From an uncultured Porphyromonadaceae bacterium (GTDB lineage Bacteria; Bacteroidota; Bacteroidia; Bacteroidales; Muribaculaceae), in NCBI GenBank assembly GCA_947175645.1, contig CAMWNP010000004.1:1-64000 (forward strand): DNA of 64,000 nt, given 5' to 3'. Positions within the stretch are counted from its first letter, which is position 1; each line of letters opens with the position of its first letter. The position numbers were made by a program, and so were the translations under genes. The notes beneath the pieces are model-generated. The model searched no databases. It saw only the letters and a list, made by a program, of their open reading frames with translations, and had not been told where the DNA came from. This document shows, piece by piece, positions 26,100 to 34,345 of this stretch.

Positions 26100-27773
26100 T
26101 TAGTTACTGAATTTATGTGCTTTACGGATTCCTGAATAGAGGAAACTGAGGAACTGATCCATTTCAGTTGTTCCGCCCACACTGGTGTTGACCGAGATGT
26201 CGTTTTTTATGGAATCGATGAAGTTGTTGTACTGCTTGCTTCCGCCATCCCAGTTTTTGTTGGTGTTTTCACCGTCGAAGATGTTACCCGGGGTCATCAC
26301 CATGTTGTTATACTGTGAGGAAGAGCCTATGAAGGCATCGTTGCGGAAAATGAAACGGCCGCCGTCAACGGAGTAACGTAACTGATAGAGCCATCCCGGA
26401 ACGAATTCACCTCTTCCGTTGTCAGAAAAACGGAACGCGAACTGGCGGAGGTAGGCCTCTACCTTAGCCAGATGAACGGGATCGATTTTGACAAAGGGCA
26501 CTTCATGTTTCACACCTTCCTTCAGACGCTGGATCAGTCCGCGTATTCCGTAATATTTGTTGGATGTGTTCAGCGCGTGTGAGGCGTCATGAGAAACCAG
26601 CACGAGATTTGAAAGCGAGAACATCTGGGCGATTTTTTCCATGAAAGGATTCACTGACCCTTCGGGTTTGTAGAAACTTTCTGCGGAGAAATTGAGGAAA
26701 CGTCCGTCATCAGTCTGTTCAACAGTACGGTAGAAGCAAGGCATGTTGTCAGCATTGGTGTTGACGGGCAGTTCAGGATTTGTAAAGAAATCGTATGCCG
26801 CCATCGCTGACATCAGTTCAACCACATGGCACGGATTTTTCTGGTCGCCTCCACCTGTGAGGAGTTTGCCGTCGCTGATATCCTTGCGCATCAACTGCGG
26901 CCATCCGATGTGATAGAGCCGACGGTAATAAGCCTTTACCGTGGGATCCTTACGGTAGAAGTCAAGTGCGGCCTGGGAGTTAAGCGCGAAGTTTCGTGAG
27001 TCAGCCACCACCTTCTCGGATTGTTTCTGTGCCTGATCAGGAGCGGGGAACTTGAAGTAATCCGTCAGCAGCGATGCTCCGAACTTAACCACTTCAGGAT
27101 TGAGAGTGTTGGTCTTGTCCGAAATTATGCGCACGGCCTCATTGAGAGCGCGCGGAACCACGGGTATTGAACTTGCACCCGTTCCGCCAAACACTGAACC
27201 GAAGATGAACACGCGTGCACCGGAGCCTGCTGCCAGGAGTTTTTCCACGAAATCCTTGAGTGCTTTTTCCTGAGGAAGAATTTTGTCCTCACCTTTGGTG
27301 TAGGCGTTGCGGGCAGCCTCAACTATCCCGTTGTACATGAGCATGCTGCCCAGATGAGTCTGCGCACGGTAGCCATGAGAAAGGTTGAAGTTCTGCACGG
27401 TTTCCTTGTCGAGGAACAGGTCGGCCAAATCCTGGTTGTCGTGATCATCGTCGCTGATATTGGCGAGGTTTCGATATGACACGCGGTTTCCGGAGTAGTC
27501 TGTGGCAAACTTGTAGAGATTCAGTTTGGCTGTGAAGAAAGAGTCTCTGGTAGCCACTCCCCCCTGCTGATTTGAAGCGGATGATTTGATGTCGTTATAA
27601 AGAGCGATAAGATTTTCCGTACGGTCTTTGTTTCCGTTGCCGGTGTCAGTGTCGATGGTCAGGATGTCAATCTCCTGCCCGTCGAACAGCCCCATTGCGC
27701 AAAGGTGGACGAACGATTCCAGGCAACGCATGCCGGTGCCACCGATGCCGATTACAAAAAGTTTATCATTCAT
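26100..27773 (-). CDS. tubulin/FtsZ-like GTPase-fold protein
   Basis: A 557-aa protein. It opens MNDKLFVIGIGGTGMRCLES, a glycine-rich nucleotide loop like the T1 loop of FtsZ/tubulin. The strand-loop ILTIDTDTGNGNKDR follows, where tubulins bind the nucleotide. The tubulin signature region is IFGSVFGGTGASSIPVVPR near residue 196 (GGTG-[AS]-[SG]). The C-terminal 250 residues are unassigned. This matches the Pfam 'tubulin-like' group (Tubulin_2) rather than FtsZ, which is longer in the core and lacks this C-terminus. It lies between a small membrane protein and the actin-like ATPase. Whether it polymerises is unknown. The group assignment is by motif order. Confidence 0.8.
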   Translation of the reverse strand: MNDKLFVIGIGGTGMRCLESFVHLCAMGLFDGQEIDILTIDTDTGNGNKDRTENLIALYNDIKSSASNQQGGVATRDSFFTAKLNLYKFATDYSGNRVSYRNLANISDDDHDNQDLADLFLDKETVQNFNLSHGYRAQTHLGSMLMYNGIVEAARNAYTKGEDKILPQEKALKDFVEKLLAAGSGARVFIFGSVFGGTGASSIPVVPRALNEAVRIISDKTNTLNPEVVKFGASLLTDYFKFPAPDQAQKQSEKVVADSRNFALNSQAALDFYRKDPTVKAYYRRLYHIGWPQLMRKDISDGKLLTGGGDQKNPCHVVELMSAMAAYDFFTNPELPVNTNADNMPCFYRTVEQTDDGRFLNFSAESFYKPEGSVNPFMEKIAQMFSLSNLVLVSHDASHALNTSNKYYGIRGLIQRLKEGVKHEVPFVKIDPVHLAKVEAYLRQFAFRFSDNGRGEFVPGWLYQLRYSVDGGRFIFRNDAFIGSSSQYNNMVMTPGNIFDGENTNKNWDGGSKQYNNFIDSIKNDISVNTSVGGTTEMDQFLSFLYSGIRKAHKFSN

Positions 27774-27793
27774 TGCAGTAGATGGTTAACGGA

Positions 27794-28270
27794 TTAGAAC
27801 CAGGAGCCGAGTTTCGATGACTTGAAGGCTTTGCTGAGGATGAAGCCGATGGCCACGAATGCCACAAATGAACAAAGCGAAACTAACCCTACGTTGGTGA
27901 GCAGTTCACCCATTTTCTTGACCACATCCTGGCCGTTCTGCACAATGAAATGTCCTGCGAATTCCTGTTCGGTGTAATAAACGTGACAGGTGAAGTAATT
28001 GGTTACGAATGCAACAATGGGGGTTGCTACCGCGAATATCCAGAAAATGATTTTACGGGTTGTGTTATCTGTTCCGCTGGGACGGAAAGGAATTGCGTTT
28101 GACCAGAGGATGGTTATGAGCAGCAGAGCCACCAGAACTATGGCGCCCCACATCAATGGCCATTCTATTCCGGGAATCGCAGCCTTTGTTGTTTCGGCTG
28201 CCTGTTGAAATCTGCTACCGGTTGAGCCGCCACCGTGACGGGCAATAAACAAGAGAACATTTAATAACAT
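27794..28270 (-). CDS. membrane protein with three TM helices, unknown function
   Basis: A 158-aa protein. Hydrophobic segments are seen near residues 38-58 (LMWGAIVLVALLLITILWS), 72-92 (IIFWIFAVATPIVAFVTNY) and 125-147 (LVSLCSFVAFVAIGFIL); a short hydrophobic start (MLLNVLLFIARHGGG) may be a signal or a fourth helix. A basic tail (SKAFKSSKLGSWF) ends it. It lies 20 bases before the tubulin-like gene and 35 bases after the lipoprotein gene, so it is a member of that operon and a natural membrane anchor for the cytoplasmic tubulin- and actin-like proteins. No family is recognised. Confidence 0.75.
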   Translation of the reverse strand: MLLNVLLFIARHGGGSTGSRFQQAAETTKAAIPGIEWPLMWGAIVLVALLLITILWSNAIPFRPSGTDNTTRKIIFWIFAVATPIVAFVTNYFTCHVYYTEQEFAGHFIVQNGQDVVKKMGELLTNVGLVSLCSFVAFVAIGFILSKAFKSSKLGSWF

Positions 28271-28305
28271 AACAATAGGTATTTTTTTGGTTTATATTTA
28301 CTTGA

Positions 28306-29940
28306 TTAATCTTCGCTATCTTCTTCTGACTGAGCGTAGTAGTCATACAGTTTGTCAAGGTCCGGATAAAGATTCTGCAGGAAATCTTTGTCATAGTCAC
28401 CCATGTGGGTGTCAAAGGTGCCGTATGGAGAGATATAATATGTGTAAAGCACCTTACCTTTCGGACTTACTTCATGCAGTGCCAGACGGATTGATTCAGA
28501 AAGGTTGTCGTAGTTGCCCCACTTGAAGAGGTCATCCAGTTCGGTGTCTTTCAGATAGTTGACATCGCTGATTACCACATCAACACGGATAAGGTCATCC
28601 GAGGGATATGACTTTGTCAGTCCGTTAAGCGTTACCGGAGTTTTATTCTCTGTGTCGAAATCCTCGCTGAAAGTGAATCCGACTTCGCGGTAACCGGGAT
28701 GTGATTTACCTCCGTTTTCTTCATAACCCTTAATTATTTTAGTAGGCTCATTGACGAATACGAATAGATCTTTTATTTCATTGAACGGCATGGGGTTGTA
28801 CTCGAACTCGGGTTTGAGTTTGCCATCCGGTTCATAGTACGGGTCATCATTACTGTTCGTAGGGGTAGCCTTGATGGCGGTCAGATGATTATGGAAAGCC
28901 TCGTAGTCATCCTGGACAGAGTAGGTGTTTATGTCCAGTTTCACATCTTTGTAAGGAAGATCATCCGTGCTTATGAAAAGGTTCTGGACGAAATAGCGGA
29001 AAACAGTAGGGGGATAATCACGGTTAGTGCCCCGGAGTTTGAGAGCAGCCATGCGGTTTATTCGCTGAAAGGATTCCTCAAGCGGATAAAACTCGGAGCA
29101 ATACTCGTCCATCTTAACGTAATGACATTCCTCATCAGGATTTTCGCATACCGTTGTCACATCATCATCACCTTTTTCATTGTGGTAGTTACCACCTTTG
29201 GCAGCCGATGGATAGTCGGTTATGATTTTGTAGTTGTTGTTACCCATGGTGAATGTACGGTAGTTTACAGGCTTACCGTTGAGTCCGGCCTCAATCTTCT
29301 TCATCAGTTTGCCATCCTTGCCGTCAAAAACAGTGTAGAACAGTTTCTTGTCCTTCCCTTTCTCCTTATAGTCCACTACGTAGAAAGTGATGTCATAACC
29401 GCGCTTGAGCCATTCTATGAAGTACTTCTTGGCATACGCACCCTGGAAAATTTTTCCACCGTCATATTCTTCATAGTCGGTTACGAGAAGCGCGGGCTTA
29501 TTCTGGTCAATAATCTGCTGGAGCGCCTTACGTATAGGAGCGGCCTGCTGCTCGTAATTCTTAGGATTCATTATATCCTGGAATATCTGCTCTGAGTCAC
29601 CGCTCATAGGCTTCAGTTCAAGGCTTCCCAAGGAATAGAAATCAGTCTCAGGGGTGGTCACCGCATTTACGATGTTGTGCAGGTTATCCTTTGAAACCGG
29701 ATCATTGTAGGCGAGGTTCACACCGTCCGAGAAGTCGAAATAAGCAGCATATCCCGGAGCAAGAGGAGCCACTTCAATGGTGTCACGTGCTTCCATGTAG
29801 CGAGTGATATATTCTGTGGTGGGATATACTTTATCCGGTTCATCTTCTGTTTTATGACAGCCTGCGGCAGCCAGGGCCCATATTCCCACGCCCGCGACAG
29901 CGACTGTTCCCAAAGCAAAATTCAATAGTTTTTTATTCAT
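28306..29940 (-). CDS. lipoprotein of unknown function, first gene of the tubulin/actin-like operon
   Basis: A 544-aa protein. The signal sequence MNKKLLNFALGTVAVAGVGI runs on to a good lipobox (ALAAAGC), with the acylated cysteine at residue 28. The mature part starts with acidic residues and has no membrane segment. It is rich in Asp, Tyr and Lys. Blocks such as KPALLVTDYEEYDGGKIFQG and FVVDYKEKGKDKKLFY-like strands (YDITFYVVDYKEKGKDKKLF) recall a vWA or Rossmann-like core, but I cannot fix a family. Several late blocks (LFVFVNEPTKIIKGYEENGG) suggest a second domain. It should be anchored in the outer or inner membrane facing out. A promoter at 30022-30052 precedes it, and three genes follow closely. 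Confidence 0.75.
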   Translation of the reverse strand: MNKKLLNFALGTVAVAGVGIWALAAAGCHKTEDEPDKVYPTTEYITRYMEARDTIEVAPLAPGYAAYFDFSDGVNLAYNDPVSKDNLHNIVNAVTTPETDFYSLGSLELKPMSGDSEQIFQDIMNPKNYEQQAAPIRKALQQIIDQNKPALLVTDYEEYDGGKIFQGAYAKKYFIEWLKRGYDITFYVVDYKEKGKDKKLFYTVFDGKDGKLMKKIEAGLNGKPVNYRTFTMGNNNYKIITDYPSAAKGGNYHNEKGDDDVTTVCENPDEECHYVKMDEYCSEFYPLEESFQRINRMAALKLRGTNRDYPPTVFRYFVQNLFISTDDLPYKDVKLDINTYSVQDDYEAFHNHLTAIKATPTNSNDDPYYEPDGKLKPEFEYNPMPFNEIKDLFVFVNEPTKIIKGYEENGGKSHPGYREVGFTFSEDFDTENKTPVTLNGLTKSYPSDDLIRVDVVISDVNYLKDTELDDLFKWGNYDNLSESIRLALHEVSPKGKVLYTYYISPYGTFDTHMGDYDKDFLQNLYPDLDKLYDYYAQSEEDSED

Positions 29941-30021
29941 GGATATAAATCTGATAATCAGTTAGGTTTATACATAAATGATCAGGGAGGTGCAGTAAGG
30001 AAACACTTCCTCTTCAAAAAG

Positions 30022-30052
30022 CAAAATTAAACTTTTTTTTCTTTATTCCCAA
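30022..30052 (-). promoter_or_regulatory. promoter of the lipoprotein/tubulin-like operon
   Basis: On the minus strand TTG (30050-30052), a 20-base spacer and TAATTTTG (30022-30029) match the Bacteroides promoter. The transcript would start near 30015, with a leader of about 75 bases. Confidence 0.55.
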
Positions 30053-30149
30053 GTTTTAATGTGGAAAAATAAAAAAAGGTTGATGATGGCGTCTTTCACA
30101 ACTCTCAACCGGCATAATCTCAGACTTATCCGTATAAATCTTAAGGCGG

Positions 30150-30308
30150 TGTGTCATAATAGGCCATCTGTGTCGTTGCTTTCGGAATTCGGCTTCGTTC
30201 ACATATTTAGGTTTGCTCCCATCAGCCTCATCCTCAGAGCCTTGCATCTGACCTATTCTGCCAAACCTTAAGAGGGTGTGTCAAAATTTTTCATTTCGAC
30301 ACACCCTC
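30150..30308. repeat. two-hairpin intergenic repeat element, copy 2 (includes terminator)
   Basis: It has the same block order as the copy at 21987-22088: GGCCATCTGTGTCGTTGCTT, then GCCTTGCATCTGACC, then AAGAGGGTGTGTCAAAATTT and GACACACCCTC. The last hairpin (30272-30282 with 30298-30308) has a perfect 11-bp stem. This copy has about 50 extra bases between the first two blocks. It ends 28 bases past the stop of the asparaginase gene on the minus strand and probably terminates it. Confidence 0.65.
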
Positions 30309-30336
30309 AAGTATGTTTGGACTATACAGCCCAAAT

Positions 30337-31374
30337 TTACACTGTTATTTCACCGATAAGGGAGCAACTGAGGTATTTACCCACCTCTTCCGCCGGAAGA
30401 CCCATGCCGAAAAGATGCATCATCTTGGTTACGGCAGCCTCACAAGTCATGTCGTGTCCTGATATTACCCCTGCACGTGACAGGCGGTCGCCGGCATAGT
30501 AACGGCTGTTGACTCCGCCGTTGGCACACTGGGTGATGTTCAGAATAACTATGCCACGTTCCACCGCCTCACTCATAAGTTTGTAGAACCACTCGCTGGT
30601 GGGGGCATTACCCGCGCCATAGGTTTTGAGGACCACTCCTTTCACTCCCGGAGTGTTAAGCAGATGGCGCAATGTCGACTCGGTGATTCCGGGGAAAAGA
30701 TCCACCACAACCACTGACGGGTCAAGATGTTTACGCAAGTCGAGCGGTCGGCGCGACGGACTGCGCCACAACGCCTCATGGTTAAAATGTATTCCCAGAC
30801 CTATCTTGGCAAGCGGGGGATAGTTATTGCTCTTGAAGGCGTTGAAGTTGTCGGCACTCATCTTTGTGGAACGGTTGCCGCGCCACAGGTAGTTCTCGAA
30901 CAGAATCGCCACCTCCTGAATCATTGGTTCACCGGTGGCCGGATCTTTTGCGGCTGCAATCTGGAGTGCGGTGATGAGGTTTTCCTCGCCGTCGGTACGC
31001 ACCTCACCTATTGGCAGTTGCGATCCGGTGATAATCACCGGTTTATGCAGGTTCCCCAGCATGAACGAAAGTGCCGATGCGGTGTAGGCCATGGTATCCG
31101 TTCCGTGCAGAACCACAAATCCGTCAAACGTGGCGTAGTTGTCCGCGATACACTTGGCTATACGCTCCCAGCAGTGCGGGTCCATATCGCTTGAATCTAT
31201 GGGCTCGTCAAACTGCTGATGACTTATATCATAACCTAACTTATTGATTTTAGGCACGTTCTCAATCAGATGGTCGAAATCAAAAGGTCGCAGCGTTCCG
31301 GTGGAGGTATCTTCAATCATGCCTATGGTACCACCGGTGTAAATGATCAGTATGTTTGGCTTTGTCTGATTCAT
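30337..31374 (-). CDS. ansA: type I L-asparaginase
   Basis: A 345-aa cytoplasmic-type asparaginase, converting L-asparagine to aspartate and ammonia. The first catalytic threonine lies in IIYTGGTIGMIED (near residue 14), and the second site is FVVLHGTDTMAYTASALSFM (near 88), with the T-D pair. PVIITGSQLPIGEVRTDGEEN is the next conserved block. There is no signal peptide, which fits the type I enzyme. It starts six bases after the metG stop, so the two share a transcript from the metG promoter. The repeat hairpin at 30272-30308 follows its end. Confidence 0.94.
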   Translation of the reverse strand: MNQTKPNILIIYTGGTIGMIEDTSTGTLRPFDFDHLIENVPKINKLGYDISHQQFDEPIDSSDMDPHCWERIAKCIADNYATFDGFVVLHGTDTMAYTASALSFMLGNLHKPVIITGSQLPIGEVRTDGEENLITALQIAAAKDPATGEPMIQEVAILFENYLWRGNRSTKMSADNFNAFKSNNYPPLAKIGLGIHFNHEALWRSPSRRPLDLRKHLDPSVVVVDLFPGITESTLRHLLNTPGVKGVVLKTYGAGNAPTSEWFYKLMSEAVERGIVILNITQCANGGVNSRYYAGDRLSRAGVISGHDMTCEAAVTKMMHLFGMGLPAEEVGKYLSCSLIGEITV

Positions 31375-31380
31375 TGTCGT

Positions 31381-33423
31381 TTATCCAACTTTTCCACCCG
31401 GGGTTGCGGGATTAACGGTTGTCACCACGGAAAGTGAGCCGTCGGCGTTCACTGCCGACAATATCATACCCTGCGACTCAATTCCCTGGATTACACGGGG
31501 ATTGAAATTCGCTACGAACACAACCTGTTTGCCCACGAGTTGTTCCGGTTCGTAGTATTGTGCTATGCCGCTTACTATGGTGCGTTTCTCCATCCCGTCA
31601 TCAATGAGGAACTTGAGCAGTTTCTTTGATTTCTTCACTTTGGAACATTCAAGAACCGTGCCTACCCGCATATCAACCCGTTCGAAGTCCTCGAATGAGA
31701 CTTCCGGGGAAACCGGTTCGGGCTTGAAGTTCTTCAACTGATTTTCTTTCTTGATACGTTCCAGACGGTCAAGTTGACCCTGAATGACATCATCCTCAAT
31801 CTTGTCAAACAGCAGTTCCGCTTTGCCTAACTCTGTTCCTTCGGCAATCAGGTCATCCGCTCCGAGCATATCCCAGTTGATGCTGTCCATGCGGAGCATG
31901 CCGCGAAGTTTGTCGCTCATGAAGGGGAGGAACGGTTCAAAGGCAATCGCCAGGTTACCGCAGAGTTGCAGCGCAACATTAAGGATTGTGGCAGTGCGTT
32001 CCATGTCGGTTTTGGCCACCTTCCATGGTTCTGTTTCCTGTAGATACTTGTTACCGAGGCGAGCAATGTTCATAGCCTCCTTGAGTGCCTCACGGAAGTG
32101 GAAGTTATCCAGGTTTTCCTCCAGAGCGGCCTTGATAGTCTTTACCTCGGCAAGTACTTCTGTGTCAATGGGTTCAAGTGCGCCACGCACCGGAACAACT
32201 CCACCGAAATATTTATGGGTCAAGACAATAGCACGGTTTACGAAGTTTCCTAAGATGGCCACAAGTTCGCTGTTGTTGCGGGCCTGAAAATCACGCCATG
32301 TGAAGTCATTATCCTTTGTCTCGGGAGCATTTGCGGTGAGTACGTAACGGAGCACATCCTGTTTCCCGGGGAAATCCTGGAGATATTCGTGAAGCCAGAT
32401 GGCCCAGTTGCGTGATGTTGAAATTTTGTCACCTTCAAGATTGAGGAACTCATTTGAAGGCACATTGTCAGGCAACTGATAGCCGTCGCCGTAAGCCATA
32501 AGCATGGCAGGGAAAACGATGCAATGGAAAACGATGTTATCCTTACCAATGAAGTGAATTATGCGCGATTCAGGGTCTTTCCAATATTTTTCCCATGAGT
32601 CAGGTAGGAGTTCCTTGGTGTTTGAGATGTAGCCTATGGGGGCGTCGAACCACACGTAAAGCACCTTCCCGTCAGCACCTTCCACGGGAACGGGCACACC
32701 CCAGTCAAGGTCGCGGCTCACCGCACGAGGCTGCAAGCCGAGGTCAAGCCATGACTTACATTGTCCGTAAACGTTGGGGCGCCATTCCTTGTGTTCTTCC
32801 AGAATCCATTTTTCCAGAGCGGGCTGCCATTTGTCAAGGGGCAGATACCAATGGTGTGTTTCGCGCAGTACCGGAGTGGTGCCTGTGATAGCACTCTTGG
32901 GGTTAATCAGGTCAGTGGCGTTGAGTGACGAACCGCACTTTTCGCACTGGTCGCCGTATGCGCCCTGAGCATGGCAGTTCGGGCACTCTCCGGTCACATA
33001 ACGGTCAGCCAGAAACTGTCCGGCTTTCTCATCATAGAGTTGCATTGAGGTTTTTTCAACAAATTCACCTTTGTCATAAAGATGACGGAAAAACTCCGAA
33101 GCGGTTTCGCTATGCAGATCAGATGTAGTGCGGGAGTAAACATCGAACGATATACCCAGACCTTCAAACGAATCCTTAATTATGTTATGATACCGGTCAA
33201 CGATATCCTGTGGTGTCACCCCTTCGGCCTTGGCCTTGATGGTGATAGGCACTCCATGTTCGTCACTTCCGCCTATCATTTTCACATCCTCGCCACGCAG
33301 GCGCAGATAACGGGTATAGATATCGGCAGGCACATAAACACCGGCAAGATGACCTATATGTACGGGACCATTGGCGTAAGGTAAAGCCGTGGTCACAAGG
33401 GTTCGCTTGAATTTCTTTTCCAT
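31381..33423 (-). CDS. metG: methionine--tRNA ligase
   Basis: A 680-aa class I aminoacyl-tRNA synthetase that charges tRNA-Met. The HIGH motif is in [20 protein letters not shown], the KMSKS-type loop reads [10 protein letters not shown], and the zinc site has [20 protein letters not shown]-terminal EMAP/Trbp111-like tRNA-binding domain follows from about residue 575 ([20 protein letters not shown]), as in the dimeric Bacteroidota enzymes. The length and domain order fit the family. It is followed by ansA after six bases. Confidence 0.97.
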   Translation of the reverse strand: MEKKFKRTLVTTALPYANGPVHIGHLAGVYVPADIYTRYLRLRGEDVKMIGGSDEHGVPITIKAKAEGVTPQDIVDRYHNIIKDSFEGLGISFDVYSRTTSDLHSETASEFFRHLYDKGEFVEKTSMQLYDEKAGQFLADRYVTGECPNCHAQGAYGDQCEKCGSSLNATDLINPKSAITGTTPVLRETHHWYLPLDKWQPALEKWILEEHKEWRPNVYGQCKSWLDLGLQPRAVSRDLDWGVPVPVEGADGKVLYVWFDAPIGYISNTKELLPDSWEKYWKDPESRIIHFIGKDNIVFHCIVFPAMLMAYGDGYQLPDNVPSNEFLNLEGDKISTSRNWAIWLHEYLQDFPGKQDVLRYVLTANAPETKDNDFTWRDFQARNNSELVAILGNFVNRAIVLTHKYFGGVVPVRGALEPIDTEVLAEVKTIKAALEENLDNFHFREALKEAMNIARLGNKYLQETEPWKVAKTDMERTATILNVALQLCGNLAIAFEPFLPFMSDKLRGMLRMDSINWDMLGADDLIAEGTELGKAELLFDKIEDDVIQGQLDRLERIKKENQLKNFKPEPVSPEVSFEDFERVDMRVGTVLECSKVKKSKKLLKFLIDDGMEKRTIVSGIAQYYEPEQLVGKQVVFVANFNPRVIQGIESQGMILSAVNADGSLSVVTTVNPATPGGKVG

Positions 33424-33459
33424 ATATCGTTATGATTCTATATCAAATTTAATATAGTG

Positions 33460-33491
33460 CAAAAATAGTAATTTTTGCGATAACGGTCAAA
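33460..33491 (-). promoter_or_regulatory. promoter of metG
   Basis: On the minus strand TTTG (33488-33491), a 20-base spacer and TATTTTTG (33460-33467) match the Bacteroides promoter. The transcript would start near 33453, about 30 bases before the metG ATG. A second -7-like box (33444-33451) lacks a -33 partner. Confidence 0.5.
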
Positions 33492-33626
33492 CTTTTTGAG
33501 CCCAAGTAGACAACGCACCCTCAAAATTCTATCAAAATTTCTCCTCTCCCCTACCCCGCGATGCACACATCACTATCTCCTTAGCAATGTCAATCAAGGA
33601 ACCTATTAAAAAGCATTAATGAATAT

Positions 33627-33899
33627 TTACCCGAACAGTTCCGAGTGTGACCCCAATCAGACCAGACTGATCTCATCTCTGTCCGGGTCAAGCCATATTA
33701 AAAGAAAATCGCCTTCTATATGACATTCCATGTGTCCTACGTAGTCACCGGTCAAAGGATGAGGACGGTTTTCCTCATGTATAGGTAACTCGTTTTGTAA
33801 TAATTCCAAAATCTTGAATAGTTTTTCAACTTTTTTGGGATTATTAAGGATACGCTTGTAGTCTTTCTTATATTACCCTGTTGGCTAACGTTTTTTCAT
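33627..33899 (-). pseudogene. decayed YafQ/RelE-type toxin gene
   Basis: The minus strand encodes a YafQ-like toxin with several lesions. The ATG at 33897-33899 overlaps the antitoxin stop (ATGA), as in intact pairs. Soon after, a frame change in an A-run and an in-frame TAA break the N-terminus; then YKKDYKRILNNPKKVEKLF, HPLTGDYVGHMECHIEGDF and LLIWLDPDRDEISLV are readable. A TGA (33657-33659) follows where the family has R, and beyond it LGSHSELFG continues in the same frame to a TAA at 33627-33629. The ECHIE, LLIW and HSELF blocks are those of YafQ-like mRNA-interferases. With three lesions it cannot give an active toxin. Confidence 0.75.
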
Positions 33900-34156
33900 A
33901 GACCCATGGATTTCTCCATCGCTTGAATTGATGTCAAATCAAGAGGTTGTACATTACGGTTATCCCCGCTTTCTGCTTCCCGCATTGCTGCGAGGGTAGT
34001 TTCATTGGGCTGGTGGTATGCAGCATCAAGGAGTAAAGTCTCAACATAGTTGTTCAGACTACGATTCTCAAGTTTAGCAAGTCGCTTTAAACGCTCAATC
34101 AGGTCAACTGATAAGCGAAAACTCTGGTTTTTCTTCAATGCCATATCCATAAGCAA
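33896..34156 (-). CDS. antitoxin of a RelB/DinJ-like pair (orphan)
   Basis: An 86-aa protein; likely starts are the ATGs at 34156, 34150 or 34144 (MALKKNQSFRLSVDLIERLK). The N-terminal part is a ribbon-helix-helix-type DNA-binding segment: FRLSVDLIERLKRLAKLENR followed by SLNNYVETLLLDAAYH. The acidic C-terminus would wrap the toxin. The stop overlaps the start of a decayed YafQ-like toxin, so this is an intact antitoxin left without its toxin. It may still repress its own promoter; an 8-bp inverted repeat at 34232-34260 is a candidate operator. Confidence 0.75.
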   Translation of the reverse strand: MLMDMALKKNQSFRLSVDLIERLKRLAKLENRSLNNYVETLLLDAAYHQPNETTLAAMREAESGDNRNVQPLDLTSIQAMEKSMGL

Positions 34157-34231
34157 TCATTATTTTTAATAATCTTATTAACAATAGATGACTCTTTTTA
34201 CGGGCATCCGTTCAATTGTAATACATTATAT

Positions 34232-34260
34232 ATGTTCATGCGATTATCCTAAATGAACAT
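34232..34260. promoter_or_regulatory. inverted repeat upstream of the antitoxin gene
   Basis: ATGTTCAT (34232-34239) and ATGAACAT (34253-34260) are perfect 8-base inverted copies with 13 bases between. The repeat lies 76 bases upstream of the first antitoxin ATG. It could be the antitoxin operator; there is no further support. Confidence 0.3.
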
Positions 34261-34345
34261 TAAGAAACTGTTTAAATTTATGAATAAAATTTTTATATAC
34301 TCTGCTTTTAAGGATCTTTTAGATGCTTTTTCAAAGGCAACTCTA

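Larger units (their letters stand above)
29941..30336. other. intergenic region with promoter and repeat element, no gene
   Basis: This 396-base gap contains the promoter for the lipoprotein operon (30022-30052) and the second copy of the two-hairpin element (about 30150-30308). A 63-codon minus-strand frame exists inside the repeat, but it follows the repeat rather than a protein family. Confidence 0.6.

Noticed and set aside
30056..30247. 63-codon minus-strand frame in the intergenic region
   Set aside because: It mostly follows the repeat element and its promoter region; no protein family.
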